Of a DNA stretch of 64,000 nucleotides, positions 51,195 through 60,841 are shown in pieces (position 1 is the stretch's first letter; each line of letters begins with the position of its first letter). Location: the NCBI RefSeq assembly GCF_029255185.1, contig NZ_JAPUVO010000100.1, forward strand, positions 1 through 64,000. The letters run 5' to 3'. Source of the stretch: Propionivibrio sp. (GTDB taxonomy: Bacteria > Pseudomonadota > Gammaproteobacteria > Burkholderiales > Rhodocyclaceae). The notes beneath the pieces are model-generated. The model was not told where the DNA came from, did no database searches, and was given only the letters and a program-made list of their open reading frames with translations. The translations under genes were made by a program, and so were the position numbers.

Positions 51195-53570
51195 ATGAAC
51201 GTACATCAAAGCAATCATCACACGCATGACCATGGGCACATTCGTCATAGGCCGAATAGTCATGGCGAATCTGCTTTGGCTTTGGGCACGGGTAATTCCA
51301 ATCCTTCAAACATGAAGGATCCAGTGTGTGGAATGACGGTAACCGACCAGTCTGAATGCCGGTCCGTCCACATGGGAAGGACGTTTTTCTTTTGCGGGAC
51401 TAAGTGCAAAGCGAAGTTTGATGCCGACCCCATGCAGTACATGGAAGAACGCACTGACAAGTCGCCCACTTCACCTGCGGGAACAGCCTATACCTGTCCT
51501 ATGCATCCTGAAATCCGTCAGGACCATCCAGGCAATTGCCCCAAGTGCGGCATGACACTCGAGCCGCTTTTGCCAGAGTTGGAGAAAGACGAAAACCCCG
51601 AGTTGCGAGACTTCCAACGACGCTTTTGGTGGACGCTCCCACTCACCATCGTGGTGACTTTTTTAGCGATGGCTGGCCACCAGCTGAACTGGTTCGGAAT
51701 GTCCGTGCAAAGCTGGATCGAACTGGCGCTATCCCTGCCAATCGTCATATGGGCTGGTTGGCCATTTTTCTCACGAGGCTGGCAATCTGTTGTGAACCGT
51801 AGTCCAAACATGTGGACACTGATTGGCCTGGGCACTGGTGCCGCCTTTGCATACAGCGTGGTTGCCACTGTGGCACCGCATGTATTTCCAGACTCCTTTA
51901 TCTCGATGGGTCGAGTCGCCGTGTATTTCGAAGCAACGGCTGTCATCATTTCACTGACCCTGTTGGGGCAAGTTCTTGAACTCAAGGCTCGCTCTCAGAC
52001 ATCTGCAGCCATCAAATCACTTCTCGGGCTGGCCCCCAAGACGGCACGTCGCCTGTACCCTGATGGCTCTGAGGAAGATGTTCCTTTGACGCATGTGCAT
52101 GTGGGCGATTTGCTGCGCATTCGCCCCGGCGAAAAGGTTCCAGTTGATGGGGAGGTGACAGAGGGCAGTAGTGCAGTCGATGAATCCATGCTGACCGGTG
52201 AACCTGTACCAGTGTCTAAGCGAGTTGGCGACAAGGTGATCGGAGCAACGCTCAATACCAACGGTGCTCTCGTGATGCGGTCTGAAAAAGTCGGCTCAGC
52301 CACCATGCTGTCGCAAATCGTTCAAATGGTGGCCCAAGCGCAACGCTCCAAAGCGCCGATGCAACGAATGGCTGACACCGTAGCGGGCTGGTTCGTGATG
52401 GCTGTTGTCAGCGTTGCCTTGCTCACTTTTTTTGTTTGGGGTCTGTTGGGGCCCGAACCCAGTTGGGTTTACGCCTTGATTAACGCAGTGGCGGTTCTGA
52501 TCATTGCCTGCCCATGCGCACTTGGTCTGGCGACACCGATGTCAATCATGGTCGCTACTGGGCGCGGTGCCACTCATGGCGTTCTGTTCCGTGATGCTGC
52601 TGCAATCGAGAATCTGAGGAAAATTGATACCTTGATCATTGATAAAACCGGCACGCTGACAGAGGGCAAACCGGCTTTTGATCGCGCAGTGGCCGCGCCG
52701 GGTTTTGAAGAGACAGAGGTGCTGCGCCTCGCTGCCAGCCTTGACCAGGGCAGCGAACACCCGCTGGCCGATGCCATCGTGCGCGCAGCTCGCGAACGTA
52801 ATTTGTCTTTGGACAAGCCGGAGAACTTTGAGTCGGGCTCAGGAATTGGCGTGCGAGGTCAGGTTGGAGGACGACAACTGGCCCTTGGCAACACGGCATT
52901 GATGGAGCAACTTGGCGTGGCTGTCAAGGTACTGGTATCACAGGCAGAGTCTTTGCGATCAGAGGGAGCAAGCGTGATGTATCTGGCCGTTGATGGGCAG
53001 CTGGCAGGTCTGTTGGCCGTATCTGATCCGATCAAGGCAAGCACGCCCGAGGCGCTGACTGCACTCAAAGCTGCCGGTCTGCGTATCGTCATGGCGACCG
53101 GTGACGGTTTGACCACTGCCCGTTCTGTTGGTGAACGACTTGGAATCGACGAGGTTCATGGTGAAGTCAAGCCTGCGCACAAATTAGCACTCGTGGATCA
53201 GCTGCAAAAGCAAGGACGTATTGTGGCAATGGCGGGTGATGGCATTAATGACGCACCAGCACTAGCCAAGGCCGATGTCGGTATTGCCATGGGAACTGGT
53301 ACTGACGTAGCCATGAACAGCGCCCAGATTACGCTGGTCAAGGGCGACCTGTGCGGCATTGCCGTCGCCCGTGCCTTGTCGCAAGACACCGTGCGCAATA
53401 TGAAGCAGAACCTGCTGTTCGCTTTTCTCTATAACGCCTTGGGTATTCCGATTGCCGCAGGTGTGCTGTACCCGCTCACCGGTTGGCTGCTGTCGCCCCT
53501 GATTGCAGCGTTGGCCATGAGTCTCAGTTCAGCTTCGGTGATTGGTAATGCATTACGGTTGAAAAGCTAA
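51195..53570 (+). CDS. Cu(I)-exporting P1B-type ATPase with YHS and HMBD domains
   Basis: A 791-aa pump. The N-terminus is His-rich ([18 protein letters not shown]). A YHS domain follows ([19 protein letters not shown], residues 42-83), then a heavy-metal-binding domain ([10 protein letters not shown] and CPKCGM, 100-120), in place of the usual HMA domains. Cu(I) path Cys439-Pro-Cys441, phosphorylated Asp483 in DKTGTL and the hinge [16 protein letters not shown] mark the ATPase core. The ATG at 51195 is chosen; an in-frame TTG at 51159 is possible. It drives Cu(I) from cytoplasm to periplasm. Confidence 0.92.
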   Translation: MNVHQSNHHTHDHGHIRHRPNSHGESALALGTGNSNPSNMKDPVCGMTVTDQSECRSVHMGRTFFFCGTKCKAKFDADPMQYMEERTDKSPTSPAGTAYTCPMHPEIRQDHPGNCPKCGMTLEPLLPELEKDENPELRDFQRRFWWTLPLTIVVTFLAMAGHQLNWFGMSVQSWIELALSLPIVIWAGWPFFSRGWQSVVNRSPNMWTLIGLGTGAAFAYSVVATVAPHVFPDSFISMGRVAVYFEATAVIISLTLLGQVLELKARSQTSAAIKSLLGLAPKTARRLYPDGSEEDVPLTHVHVGDLLRIRPGEKVPVDGEVTEGSSAVDESMLTGEPVPVSKRVGDKVIGATLNTNGALVMRSEKVGSATMLSQIVQMVAQAQRSKAPMQRMADTVAGWFVMAVVSVALLTFFVWGLLGPEPSWVYALINAVAVLIIACPCALGLATPMSIMVATGRGATHGVLFRDAAAIENLRKIDTLIIDKTGTLTEGKPAFDRAVAAPGFEETEVLRLAASLDQGSEHPLADAIVRAARERNLSLDKPENFESGSGIGVRGQVGGRQLALGNTALMEQLGVAVKVLVSQAESLRSEGASVMYLAVDGQLAGLLAVSDPIKASTPEALTALKAAGLRIVMATGDGLTTARSVGERLGIDEVHGEVKPAHKLALVDQLQKQGRIVAMAGDGINDAPALAKADVGIAMGTGTDVAMNSAQITLVKGDLCGIAVARALSQDTVRNMKQNLLFAFLYNALGIPIAAGVLYPLTGWLLSPLIAALAMSLSSASVIGNALRLKS

Positions 53571-53622
53571 AAGAGGTTGTCGATTTGTGTACAGCAAACA
53601 TACTCGGTTGTAAACTACGAAT

Positions 53623-53979
53623 ATGCGCCGATTCTTGTTAATTTTGTTGATGTGTTTGTTGCCGCTGCAAAGTTTTGCAGCGGTCTACGCACGCCTGCAA
53701 ATGGACGACAAGATCGTAACGATGCAGCACATAGTGGGACAAGACTCACCTCCTTGCCACGAGGATGCAACAAGCACCTCCGCAACACAAGATGAGGGGT
53801 GTTGCAAAAGCAACGCGACATGCGAGTTTGTATGCGGTCTGTCCGTTGCGGTATTTTCCGACGCGATCATTCTTCATATCCCCATTGCGCCCGAAGCGCA
53901 CTCCGCAAGATTGCCGACTTCATTCGTCAGCACACCCCTCGCTCAGCCTGTAAAACCGCCCATCCTCGGATCTCCCTAG
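53623..53979 (+). CDS. CzcI-like small periplasmic protein 1
   Basis: A 118-aa protein. Signal peptide RRFLLILLMCLLPLQSFAA, then a Cys/His segment with CHEDATS, EGCCKSNATCEFVC and a Pro-rich tail. This is the pattern of CzcI-like proteins that precede CzcCBA-type pumps. It directly precedes the TolC-CusB-CusA genes, and a similar gene precedes the second system at 63.1 kb. Confidence 0.72.
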   Translation: MRRFLLILLMCLLPLQSFAAVYARLQMDDKIVTMQHIVGQDSPPCHEDATSTSATQDEGCCKSNATCEFVCGLSVAVFSDAIILHIPIAPEAHSARLPTSFVSTPLAQPVKPPILGSP

Positions 53980-54031
53980 CCTAAGTCCGTCCGCATTTTG
54001 CCGACGCTTTGTGTTTTGCTGGAGATTTAGA

Positions 54032-55336
54032 GTGAAAAAAATCCTACTCGGAATTTTTATCAATGCCATTCTTTGGATCGGCCATGCTGCGCATGCAGGG
54101 CCGGTTCTGTCCCTCGATCGGGCTTTGCAGCTTGCCGAAAGTCGGTCACGCCAGCTTACCGCCCAAGATGCCGCAGCCACCGCCTCCCGCGACATGGCTC
54201 TAGCCGCCGGGCAACTGCCCGACCCCACGCTCAAATTTGGCATCAACAACCTGCCAATCAATGGCGAAGACCGTTTCAGCCTGACGCAGGACTTCATGAC
54301 CATGCGCTCAGTCGGCGTGATGCAGGAAATCACGCGGGGCGACAAACTCAAGGCCCGCTCCGCCCGTTTTCACCGTGAAGCAGAAGCAGCAGAAGCCAGC
54401 CGTACCCTGGCCCTTGCCAACTTGCGACGTGACACCGCGAAGGCATGGCTGGAGCGCCATTACCAAGAACGCATGCTCGACGTGCTACGCAACCAGCGAA
54501 CGGAGGCGGGCTTGCAGATCGAAGCTGCCGACGCAGCCTACCGTGGCGGGCGTGGAGCCCAAGCGGATGTGTTCACGGCCCGGTCGATGGTGGCGCAGAT
54601 CGATGACCGCATCCGCCAGACAGAGAAGCAGATCGGAACGGCCAAGATCAGGCTGGCACGATGGGTTGGGGACGATGCCGCCCAGGCACTGGACACGCCC
54701 CCCAACTTAGAGTCCGTCCACCTTGACCTGACCAGCCTGGACAGCCAGTTGGCACACCATCCTGAAATTGCCTTGATGGCTAAGCAGGAACAGGTGGCAC
54801 GCGCCGATGCGGATATTGCACAGAGCAACAAACACGCTGACTGGAGTGTGGAGTTGATGGTCAGCCAACGCGGCCCGGCCTACTCGAACATGGTGTCGGT
54901 CAACGTCTCCGTCCCGTTGCAGTGGGATCAAAAGAACCGGCAAGACCGGGAGCTCTCCGCCAAACTGGCCATCGCCGAGCAGATGCGCGCCCAGCGCGAG
55001 GAAGCCACACGGGAGCATGTTGCCGACACCCGCATGTGGTTGCAGGAGTGGCAAAGCAACCGTGAGCGTTTGGCGCAATACGACAGCGCTCTGATTCCGC
55101 TGACGGCTGAACGCGCCCGTGCCGCGATAGCCGCCTACCGGGGCGGCAGTGGCCCGCTCACGGCGGTGCTGGAAGCACGGCGCATGGCCATCGACACCCA
55201 GATGGATCGCCTGCGTCTGGCGATGGAAACTGCCGCTCTGTGGGCGCAACTGGAGTACCTGATTCCCGCTGAGCACCAAACGACTACGGAGCCACGCCTG
55301 CCCTCACTCCCCACAACAACAGCAACGGAGAAATAA
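54032..55336 (+). CDS. TolC-family channel of the RND system (CusC/CzcC-like)
   Basis: A 434-aa protein. GTG 54032 is chosen because GGAG lies seven bases upstream and it gives a clean signal peptide (KKILLGIFINAILWIGHAAH). Two OEP repeats follow (RALQLAESRSRQLTAQDAAA and AERARAAIAAYRGGSGPLTA). It lacks a lipobox, unlike the TolC-like protein of the copper operon. It begins the CBA-type operon. Confidence 0.88.
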   Translation: MKKILLGIFINAILWIGHAAHAGPVLSLDRALQLAESRSRQLTAQDAAATASRDMALAAGQLPDPTLKFGINNLPINGEDRFSLTQDFMTMRSVGVMQEITRGDKLKARSARFHREAEAAEASRTLALANLRRDTAKAWLERHYQERMLDVLRNQRTEAGLQIEAADAAYRGGRGAQADVFTARSMVAQIDDRIRQTEKQIGTAKIRLARWVGDDAAQALDTPPNLESVHLDLTSLDSQLAHHPEIALMAKQEQVARADADIAQSNKHADWSVELMVSQRGPAYSNMVSVNVSVPLQWDQKNRQDRELSAKLAIAEQMRAQREEATREHVADTRMWLQEWQSNRERLAQYDSALIPLTAERARAAIAAYRGGSGPLTAVLEARRMAIDTQMDRLRLAMETAALWAQLEYLIPAEHQTTTEPRLPSLPTTTATEK

Positions 55337-55337
55337 C

Positions 55338-56990
55338 ATGACAAAACTCAAACCCCTGCTGGTGGGCCTGGTCGGTGCGGGCGTACTCGCCGCAAGCGGT
55401 TACGGTCTCTATACCATTGGCATGCAGCGCGGCATGGGCATGGCTACTTCCTCCGCCCCGTCAGCAGGAGCAGCCGCAACGGGAAGCGTTGCGCCCGGCG
55501 CAGTCCCCCAAAGCGTTGCCGAAGGCGAAGACGCCACCCGCCGCCATATCGAAAAAGGCATCAAGGCCGGCGATGTGGACCCAACCACCGGACGCAAGAT
55601 CCTCTACTACCACGACCCCATGGTGCCGGGCAACAAGTTCGACAAACCCGGTAAGTCCCCCTTCATGGACATGATGATGGTGCCGGTCTACGCCGACGGG
55701 GATGCTGGCAGCGACGGAAGCAAAGTCACGGTCAGCCCCCGCATCCAGCAGAACCTCGGGGTACGGACTGCCGAAGTCACCGAAGGGCTGCTGTCGCAAC
55801 AGGTCTCCGCAGTAGGAAACATTGCCTTCAATGAGCGCGACCAGGCCTTTGTGCAGGCCCGTGCCACCGGCTACATCGAGCGCCTGCACGTGCGTGCAAC
55901 CCTGGACCGCGTGAGCAAAGGCCAAGCCCTGGCCGACCTCTACGTGCCCGACTGGATTGCTGCACAGGAGGAATTTCTGTCGGTGCGGCGCATGCAGGGA
56001 ACAGACCTGGCGCCGTTGGTCGATGGTGCCCGCCAGCGCATGCGCCAGGTGGGCATGAGCGATGAACAGATTCGCTTGGTGGAAAGCAGCGGCAAAACCC
56101 AAGCCCGCATCACCCTGACCGCACCAATAGGCGGTGTGGTGGTGGAGCTGATGGCTCGTGAAGGCATGACGGTGATGCCAGGTGCGACGCTGTTCCGTAT
56201 CAACGGTCTGGGCAGCGTGTGGGCCAATGCCGAAGTACCAGAAAGCCAGGCGGCCCTGATTCGCCCCGGTACCAAGGTGCAGACCAGCAGCGCCGCCGCA
56301 CCCGGCACGGCCCTGCGCGGCACGGTGCAAGCGATATTGCCCGAGGTGAGCGCGGCCACCCGCACGCTCAAGGCCCGCGTGGAACTGGCCAACCCCGGCA
56401 ACCTGCTGGTGCCCGGCATGTTCGTCAATATGCAATTCATGGACATGCGGACAGAGAAGTCCTTGCTGATTCCCACGGAAGCCGTGATCCAGACCGGCAA
56501 GCGTGTGGTGGTCATGCTGGCCGAGGACAAAGGCAAGTTCCGTCCGGTCGAGGTGGAAACCGGCATCGAAAGCAATGGCCAGACCGAGATCAAACGCGGC
56601 CTGCAAATGGGGCAGCGCGTGGTGGTGTCGTCCCAGTTCTTGATCGACTCGGAAGCCAGTCTCAAAGGTGTGGAAGCACGTTTGAACGATGCACCCAAGC
56701 CAAGCGCGGCCAACACGGCACCGCGCCATGAGGGCGAAGCCAGGATTGAGGCCATCGGCAAGGACAGCATCACCTTGTCGCATGGCCCGATTCCGTCCCT
56801 CAAATGGGGCGAGATGACTATGGACTTCAAGTTGCCTGCCAGCAGCCAGCCGCGCAATCTGGTGCCTGGCGACAAGGTGAGTTTCGAGTTCTACATGGAT
56901 GCGGAAGGCTTGCCACAGCTCACCCGCGTGAGCGCCATGGCACCGGAGCCCAAAGCGGTCACCGCCAAACCAGCCGGGAGCAAGCCATGA
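55338..56990 (+). CDS. cusB: Periplasmic adaptor CusB with C-terminal CusF-like domain
   Basis: A 550-aa membrane fusion protein. One N-terminal membrane segment ([17 protein letters not shown]), an HMBD-like [19 protein letters not shown] block, paired barrel-sandwich/beta-barrel domains ([39 protein letters not shown]) and a C-terminal CusF-like module with [18 protein letters not shown]. The metal-capping Trp is kept there. The C-terminal fusion would load the pump without a separate chaperone. It starts one base after the TolC stop. Confidence 0.92.
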   Translation: MTKLKPLLVGLVGAGVLAASGYGLYTIGMQRGMGMATSSAPSAGAAATGSVAPGAVPQSVAEGEDATRRHIEKGIKAGDVDPTTGRKILYYHDPMVPGNKFDKPGKSPFMDMMMVPVYADGDAGSDGSKVTVSPRIQQNLGVRTAEVTEGLLSQQVSAVGNIAFNERDQAFVQARATGYIERLHVRATLDRVSKGQALADLYVPDWIAAQEEFLSVRRMQGTDLAPLVDGARQRMRQVGMSDEQIRLVESSGKTQARITLTAPIGGVVVELMAREGMTVMPGATLFRINGLGSVWANAEVPESQAALIRPGTKVQTSSAAAPGTALRGTVQAILPEVSAATRTLKARVELANPGNLLVPGMFVNMQFMDMRTEKSLLIPTEAVIQTGKRVVVMLAEDKGKFRPVEVETGIESNGQTEIKRGLQMGQRVVVSSQFLIDSEASLKGVEARLNDAPKPSAANTAPRHEGEARIEAIGKDSITLSHGPIPSLKWGEMTMDFKLPASSQPRNLVPGDKVSFEFYMDAEGLPQLTRVSAMAPEPKAVTAKPAGSKP

Positions 56991-59900
56991 TTGCCAAGCT
57001 CATCCGTTGGTCTATTGGGAACCGCTTTCTGGTGCTGCTGGTGACCTTGATCGTTGCGGCCTGGGGCGTTTATTCCGTGATGCGCACGCCCCTGGATGCC
57101 TTGCCTGACTTGTCGGATGTGCAGGTCATCATCCGCACCACGTATCCCGGGCAAGCACCGCGTATTGTGGAAAACCAGATCACCTATCCGCTGACGACCA
57201 CCATGCTGTCGGTGCCGGGGGCCAAGACGGTGCGCGGGTACTCGTTCTTTGGCGACTCCTTTGTCTACGTGCTGTTTGAGGATGGCACGGACCTCTACTG
57301 GGCGCGCTCCCGTGTGCTGGAGTACCTGAACCAGGTGCAATCCCGCCTTCCACCCGGTGCCAAGGCCACACTGGGGCCAGATGCCACCGGGGTGGGCTGG
57401 ATTTACCAGTATGCGTTGGTGGACCGCAGTGGCACGCAGGACGCGGCCCAACTTCGGGCTTTGCAAGACTGGTTCCTCAAGTACGAACTCAAGACCGTGC
57501 CCAATGTGGCGGAGGTGGCCACCATCGGTGGCATGGTGCGCCAGTACCAGATCGTGCTGCAACCGGACAAGCTGGCGGCCTACGGCATTCCGCACAGCAA
57601 GGTGGTTGAAGCCATTCAAAAGGGCAACCAGGAAGCCGGTGGTTCGGTGCTGGAGCTGGGCGAAGCCGAATACATGGTGCGCGCCAGCGGCTACCTGCAA
57701 TCGCTGGACGACTTCCGCAAGGTGCCGCTGATGACCACGGCGACTGGTGTGTCCGTCCGTTTGGGCGACGTGGCCCGCATCCAGCTTGGACCAGAGATGC
57801 GCCGGGGCATTGGTGAACTCGATGGCGAAGGTGAGGCCGCGGGCGGTGTGATCGTGATGCGTTCCGGCAAGAACGCGCTGGAAACCATTGCCGCCGTCAA
57901 GGCCAAGCTCAAGAGCCTGCAATCCAGCCTGCCCAAGGGGGTGGAGATCGTGCCCGTCTACGACCGCTCCGGCCTGATCGAGCGGGCGGTGGAGAACTTA
58001 GGTCACAAGCTGCTGGAAGAGTTTGCGGTGGTGGCCGTGGTCTGCTTCATCTTCCTGTTTCACCTGCGCTCGGCCCTGGTCGCCATCGTGTCGCTGCCGC
58101 TGGGCATCCTGGCCGCGTTCATCGTCATGCATTACCAGGGCGTGAATGCCAACATCATGTCGCTGGGGGGCATTGCCATTGCCATTGGCGCCATGGTGGA
58201 TGCCGCTGTGGTGATGATCGAAAACGCCCACAAACATCTGGAGCATTGGAGCCACGACCACCCGGGCCAAAAGCTCGAAGGCGACGCCCGCTGGCGGGTG
58301 ATTGGAGAATCTGCTGCCGAGGTAGGCCCAGCGCTGTTCTTCTCGCTGCTCATCATCACGCTGTCCTTTATTCCGGTGTTCACGCTGGAAGCGCAGGAGG
58401 GGCGTTTGTTCTCGCCGCTGGCGTTTACCAAGACCTACGCCATGGCGGCGGCGGCGGCACTGTCGGTCACGCTGATTCCGGTGCTGATGGGCTATTTGAT
58501 TCGGGGCCGTATCCCGGATGAGAAGTCCAACCCATTGAATCGCTTCCTGATTGCGATTTACCGCCCGCTGCTCAACGCGGTGCTGGACTGGCCCAAAGCC
58601 ACGTTGGCGGTGGCCGCACTGCTGCTGGGTTTGAGTCTTTGGCCCTTGCAGCACATTGGCGGTGAGTTCATGCCGCGCCTGGATGAGGGGGATCTACTCT
58701 ATATGCCTTCCGCGCTGCCTGGCTTGTCCGCAGGCAAGGCCGGTGAACTGCTGCAACAGACAGACCGACTCATCAAGACCGTGCCCGAGGTCTTGAGCGT
58801 CTACGGCAAGGCTGGCCGTGCCGAAACCGCCACCGATCCCGCTCCCATGGAGATGTTCGAGACCACCATCCAGTTCAAACCCAAAGACCAGTGGCGACCC
58901 GGCATGACGCAGGATAAGCTGGTGGACGAGCTGGACCGCATCGTCAAGGTGCCGGGCCTGGCCAACATCTGGGTGCCACCGATCCGCAACCGCATCGACA
59001 TGCTGGCGACTGGTATCAAAAGCCCAGTGGGCGTGAAAGTCGCCGGAACTGACCTGGCCACCATCGACCGCCTGACCGGCGAGATCGAAAAGGCACTCAA
59101 GGACGTACCCGGTGTCAGCAGCGCACTTGCAGAGCGTTTGACGGGTGGGCGCTATGTGGACGTGAACATTAACCGCGATGCTGCGGCCCGCTTTGGGATG
59201 AACATCGCGGAAGTGCAGTCCGTCATCACCGCTGCGGTGGGAGGTGACAACATCGGCGAAACGGTGGAGGGCCTACAACGCTTCCCCATCAATATGCGTT
59301 ATCCCCGTGAAATCCGTGACTCGCTGGAGAAGCTGCGCGTCCTGCCCATCGTCTCGGAGAGCGGCCAACGGCTGGTGCTGTCCGATGTGGCCGACATCCG
59401 CATCACCGACGGCCCACCCATGCTGCGAAGCGAGAACGCCCGACTCTCAGGTTGGGTGTATGTGGACATTCGCGGGCGTGACTTGCGTTCGGCGGTGCAG
59501 GACATGCAAAAGGCGGTGGCCGAGAAGGTGGCTCTGCCTGCCGGGTATTCGGTGTCTTGGTCGGGGCAGTTCGAGTTTCTGGAACGTGCCACGGCCAAGC
59601 TCAAGGTGGTGGTGCCGTTCACGCTGCTCATCATCTTTGTGCTGCTGTACCTGACCTTCAAGCGGTTTGATGAGGCCCTGCTCATCATGGCGACCTTGCC
59701 CTTCGCACTGGTGGGCGGCATCTGGCTGCTGTACCTGCTGGGCTACAACCTGTCGGTGGCAGGTGTGGTCGGGTTCATCGCGCTGGCTGGGGTGTCGGCA
59801 GAGTTCGGGGTCATCATGCTGCTGTACCTCAAACATGCTTGGGATGAGCGTATCGCGCAGGGAAAGGCCAGCATCGAAGACCTACTGGATGCGATCCGCG

Positions 59901-60124
59901 AGGGTGCCGTACTGCGCGTGCGTCCCAAAGCAATGACGGTGGCCGTCATCCTGGCGGGCTTATTTCCGATCATGTGGGGGACGGGCACCGGTTCCGAGGT
60001 GATGCAGCGCATTGCTGCACCCATGGTGGGCGGGATGATCACCGCGCCCTTGCTATCGATGTTTGTGGTGCCTGCGGTGTACTTCTTGATGCGTCGTCGC
60101 CAAAGGACACGGGGGCACCCTTAG
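56987..60124 (+). CDS. cusA: HME-RND copper/silver efflux pump CusA
   Basis: A 1045-aa pump with twelve predicted membrane helices. It begins [20 protein letters not shown], has the typical [20 protein letters not shown] and [19 protein letters not shown] regions, the [17 protein letters not shown] block and [12 protein letters not shown], and ends with the [20 protein letters not shown] helix. The proton-relay acid lies in [16 protein letters not shown]. The overlap with cusB (ATGA) gives coupled synthesis. It would export periplasmic Cu(I) or Ag(I) through the TolC-type channel. Confidence 0.95.
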   Translation: MIAKLIRWSIGNRFLVLLVTLIVAAWGVYSVMRTPLDALPDLSDVQVIIRTTYPGQAPRIVENQITYPLTTTMLSVPGAKTVRGYSFFGDSFVYVLFEDGTDLYWARSRVLEYLNQVQSRLPPGAKATLGPDATGVGWIYQYALVDRSGTQDAAQLRALQDWFLKYELKTVPNVAEVATIGGMVRQYQIVLQPDKLAAYGIPHSKVVEAIQKGNQEAGGSVLELGEAEYMVRASGYLQSLDDFRKVPLMTTATGVSVRLGDVARIQLGPEMRRGIGELDGEGEAAGGVIVMRSGKNALETIAAVKAKLKSLQSSLPKGVEIVPVYDRSGLIERAVENLGHKLLEEFAVVAVVCFIFLFHLRSALVAIVSLPLGILAAFIVMHYQGVNANIMSLGGIAIAIGAMVDAAVVMIENAHKHLEHWSHDHPGQKLEGDARWRVIGESAAEVGPALFFSLLIITLSFIPVFTLEAQEGRLFSPLAFTKTYAMAAAAALSVTLIPVLMGYLIRGRIPDEKSNPLNRFLIAIYRPLLNAVLDWPKATLAVAALLLGLSLWPLQHIGGEFMPRLDEGDLLYMPSALPGLSAGKAGELLQQTDRLIKTVPEVLSVYGKAGRAETATDPAPMEMFETTIQFKPKDQWRPGMTQDKLVDELDRIVKVPGLANIWVPPIRNRIDMLATGIKSPVGVKVAGTDLATIDRLTGEIEKALKDVPGVSSALAERLTGGRYVDVNINRDAAARFGMNIAEVQSVITAAVGGDNIGETVEGLQRFPINMRYPREIRDSLEKLRVLPIVSESGQRLVLSDVADIRITDGPPMLRSENARLSGWVYVDIRGRDLRSAVQDMQKAVAEKVALPAGYSVSWSGQFEFLERATAKLKVVVPFTLLIIFVLLYLTFKRFDEALLIMATLPFALVGGIWLLYLLGYNLSVAGVVGFIALAGVSAEFGVIMLLYLKHAWDERIAQGKASIEDLLDAIREGAVLRVRPKAMTVAVILAGLFPIMWGTGTGSEVMQRIAAPMVGGMITAPLLSMFVVPAVYFLMRRRQRTRGHP

Positions 60125-60144
60125 ATCGCAACTTCCTTTTTATC

Positions 60145-60179
60145 CCCCTCATGCGGCTGGAATTCTTCCGTGTGAGGGG
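60145..60179. repeat. Hairpin between cusA and cadR
   Basis: CCCCTCA and TGAGGGG arms close 21 bases. There is no T run on either strand, so a factor-independent terminator is unlikely. The 149 bp around it hold no gene. It could serve convergent cusA and cadR transcripts as a 3' stabiliser. Confidence 0.4.
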
Positions 60180-60273
60180 CACGCATGTCTCCATACCACC
60201 GAGCGTTATTTCTCTCACACCATTTCAACCCAACGCGATGCTGAGTCACGGCTACTTGGCTGACACCGGTCGT

Positions 60274-60738
60274 TCAATGCTTTCCTTTGAGACTGTGTGC
60301 CCCATGAACATGGCCTCTGCTGGTTCCTGACTCGTGATCGTGGCGCGATGCCGTAGACAATTCAGTCAGAATGCCACAATGGCTGGCCTGCTGAGATTCA
60401 CGGCAGTTTTCCCGCAAAGTCTTGAGCTGTCGTTCCAGCGCCTTCAACTCTTTGATGCGGGCAGCTACATGGCCTATGTGCTCGTCGAGCAGGTCGTTCA
60501 CTTGTGCGCAGTTCTCGTGAGGCGAATCCTTGAAGCGCAGCAGCACTCGGATTTCGTCCAACGTCATGTCCAACCCTCGGCAGTGCCGAATGAAGGACAG
60601 TCGGTCAACGTGTTCGCTGCCGTACACCCGGTAGTTACCTTCTGTGCGAGGAGTTTCAGGCAACAATCCTTCGCGTTCGTAATACCGAATCGTCTCAACC
60701 TGGGTGTGAGCGGCCTTGGCCAGTTCACCGATTCTCAT
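60274..60738 (-). CDS. cadR: MerR-family Cd/Pb/Zn regulator CadR
   Basis: A 154-aa regulator. The HTH ELAKAAHTQVETIRYYEREG, the dimer helix and the metal site Cys77, Cys112 and Cys121 (NCAQVNDLLDEH, NCRES, HCGILTEL) match CadR/PbrR. The C-terminus is His-rich (RHDHESGTSRGHVHGAH), typical of CadR. It is divergent from the ATPase gene with a MerR-type promoter between. ATG 60738 is preferred to a longer 171-aa start. Confidence 0.92.
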   Translation of the reverse strand: MRIGELAKAAHTQVETIRYYEREGLLPETPRTEGNYRVYGSEHVDRLSFIRHCRGLDMTLDEIRVLLRFKDSPHENCAQVNDLLDEHIGHVAARIKELKALERQLKTLRENCRESQQASHCGILTELSTASRHDHESGTSRGHVHGAHSLKGKH

Positions 60739-60789
60739 ATCTTCACCTTGAGCGATGGCAGGAAAGTTGCATAGTTTTATTGTAAGCAC

Positions 60790-60820
60790 TTGACATTGTA
60801 GTGGCTACAGGGTTTTTAAT
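60790..60820 (+). promoter_or_regulatory. MerR-type promoter/operator of cadA
   Basis: TTGACA (60790-60795) and TTTAAT (60815-60820) are 19 bp apart, the stretched spacing that MerR-family activators correct. The spacer holds TGTAG-TGG-CTACA, a dyad like the CadR/ZntR operator. Confidence 0.88.
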
Positions 60821-60841
60821 CCATCCAACAAGGAGAAGATC

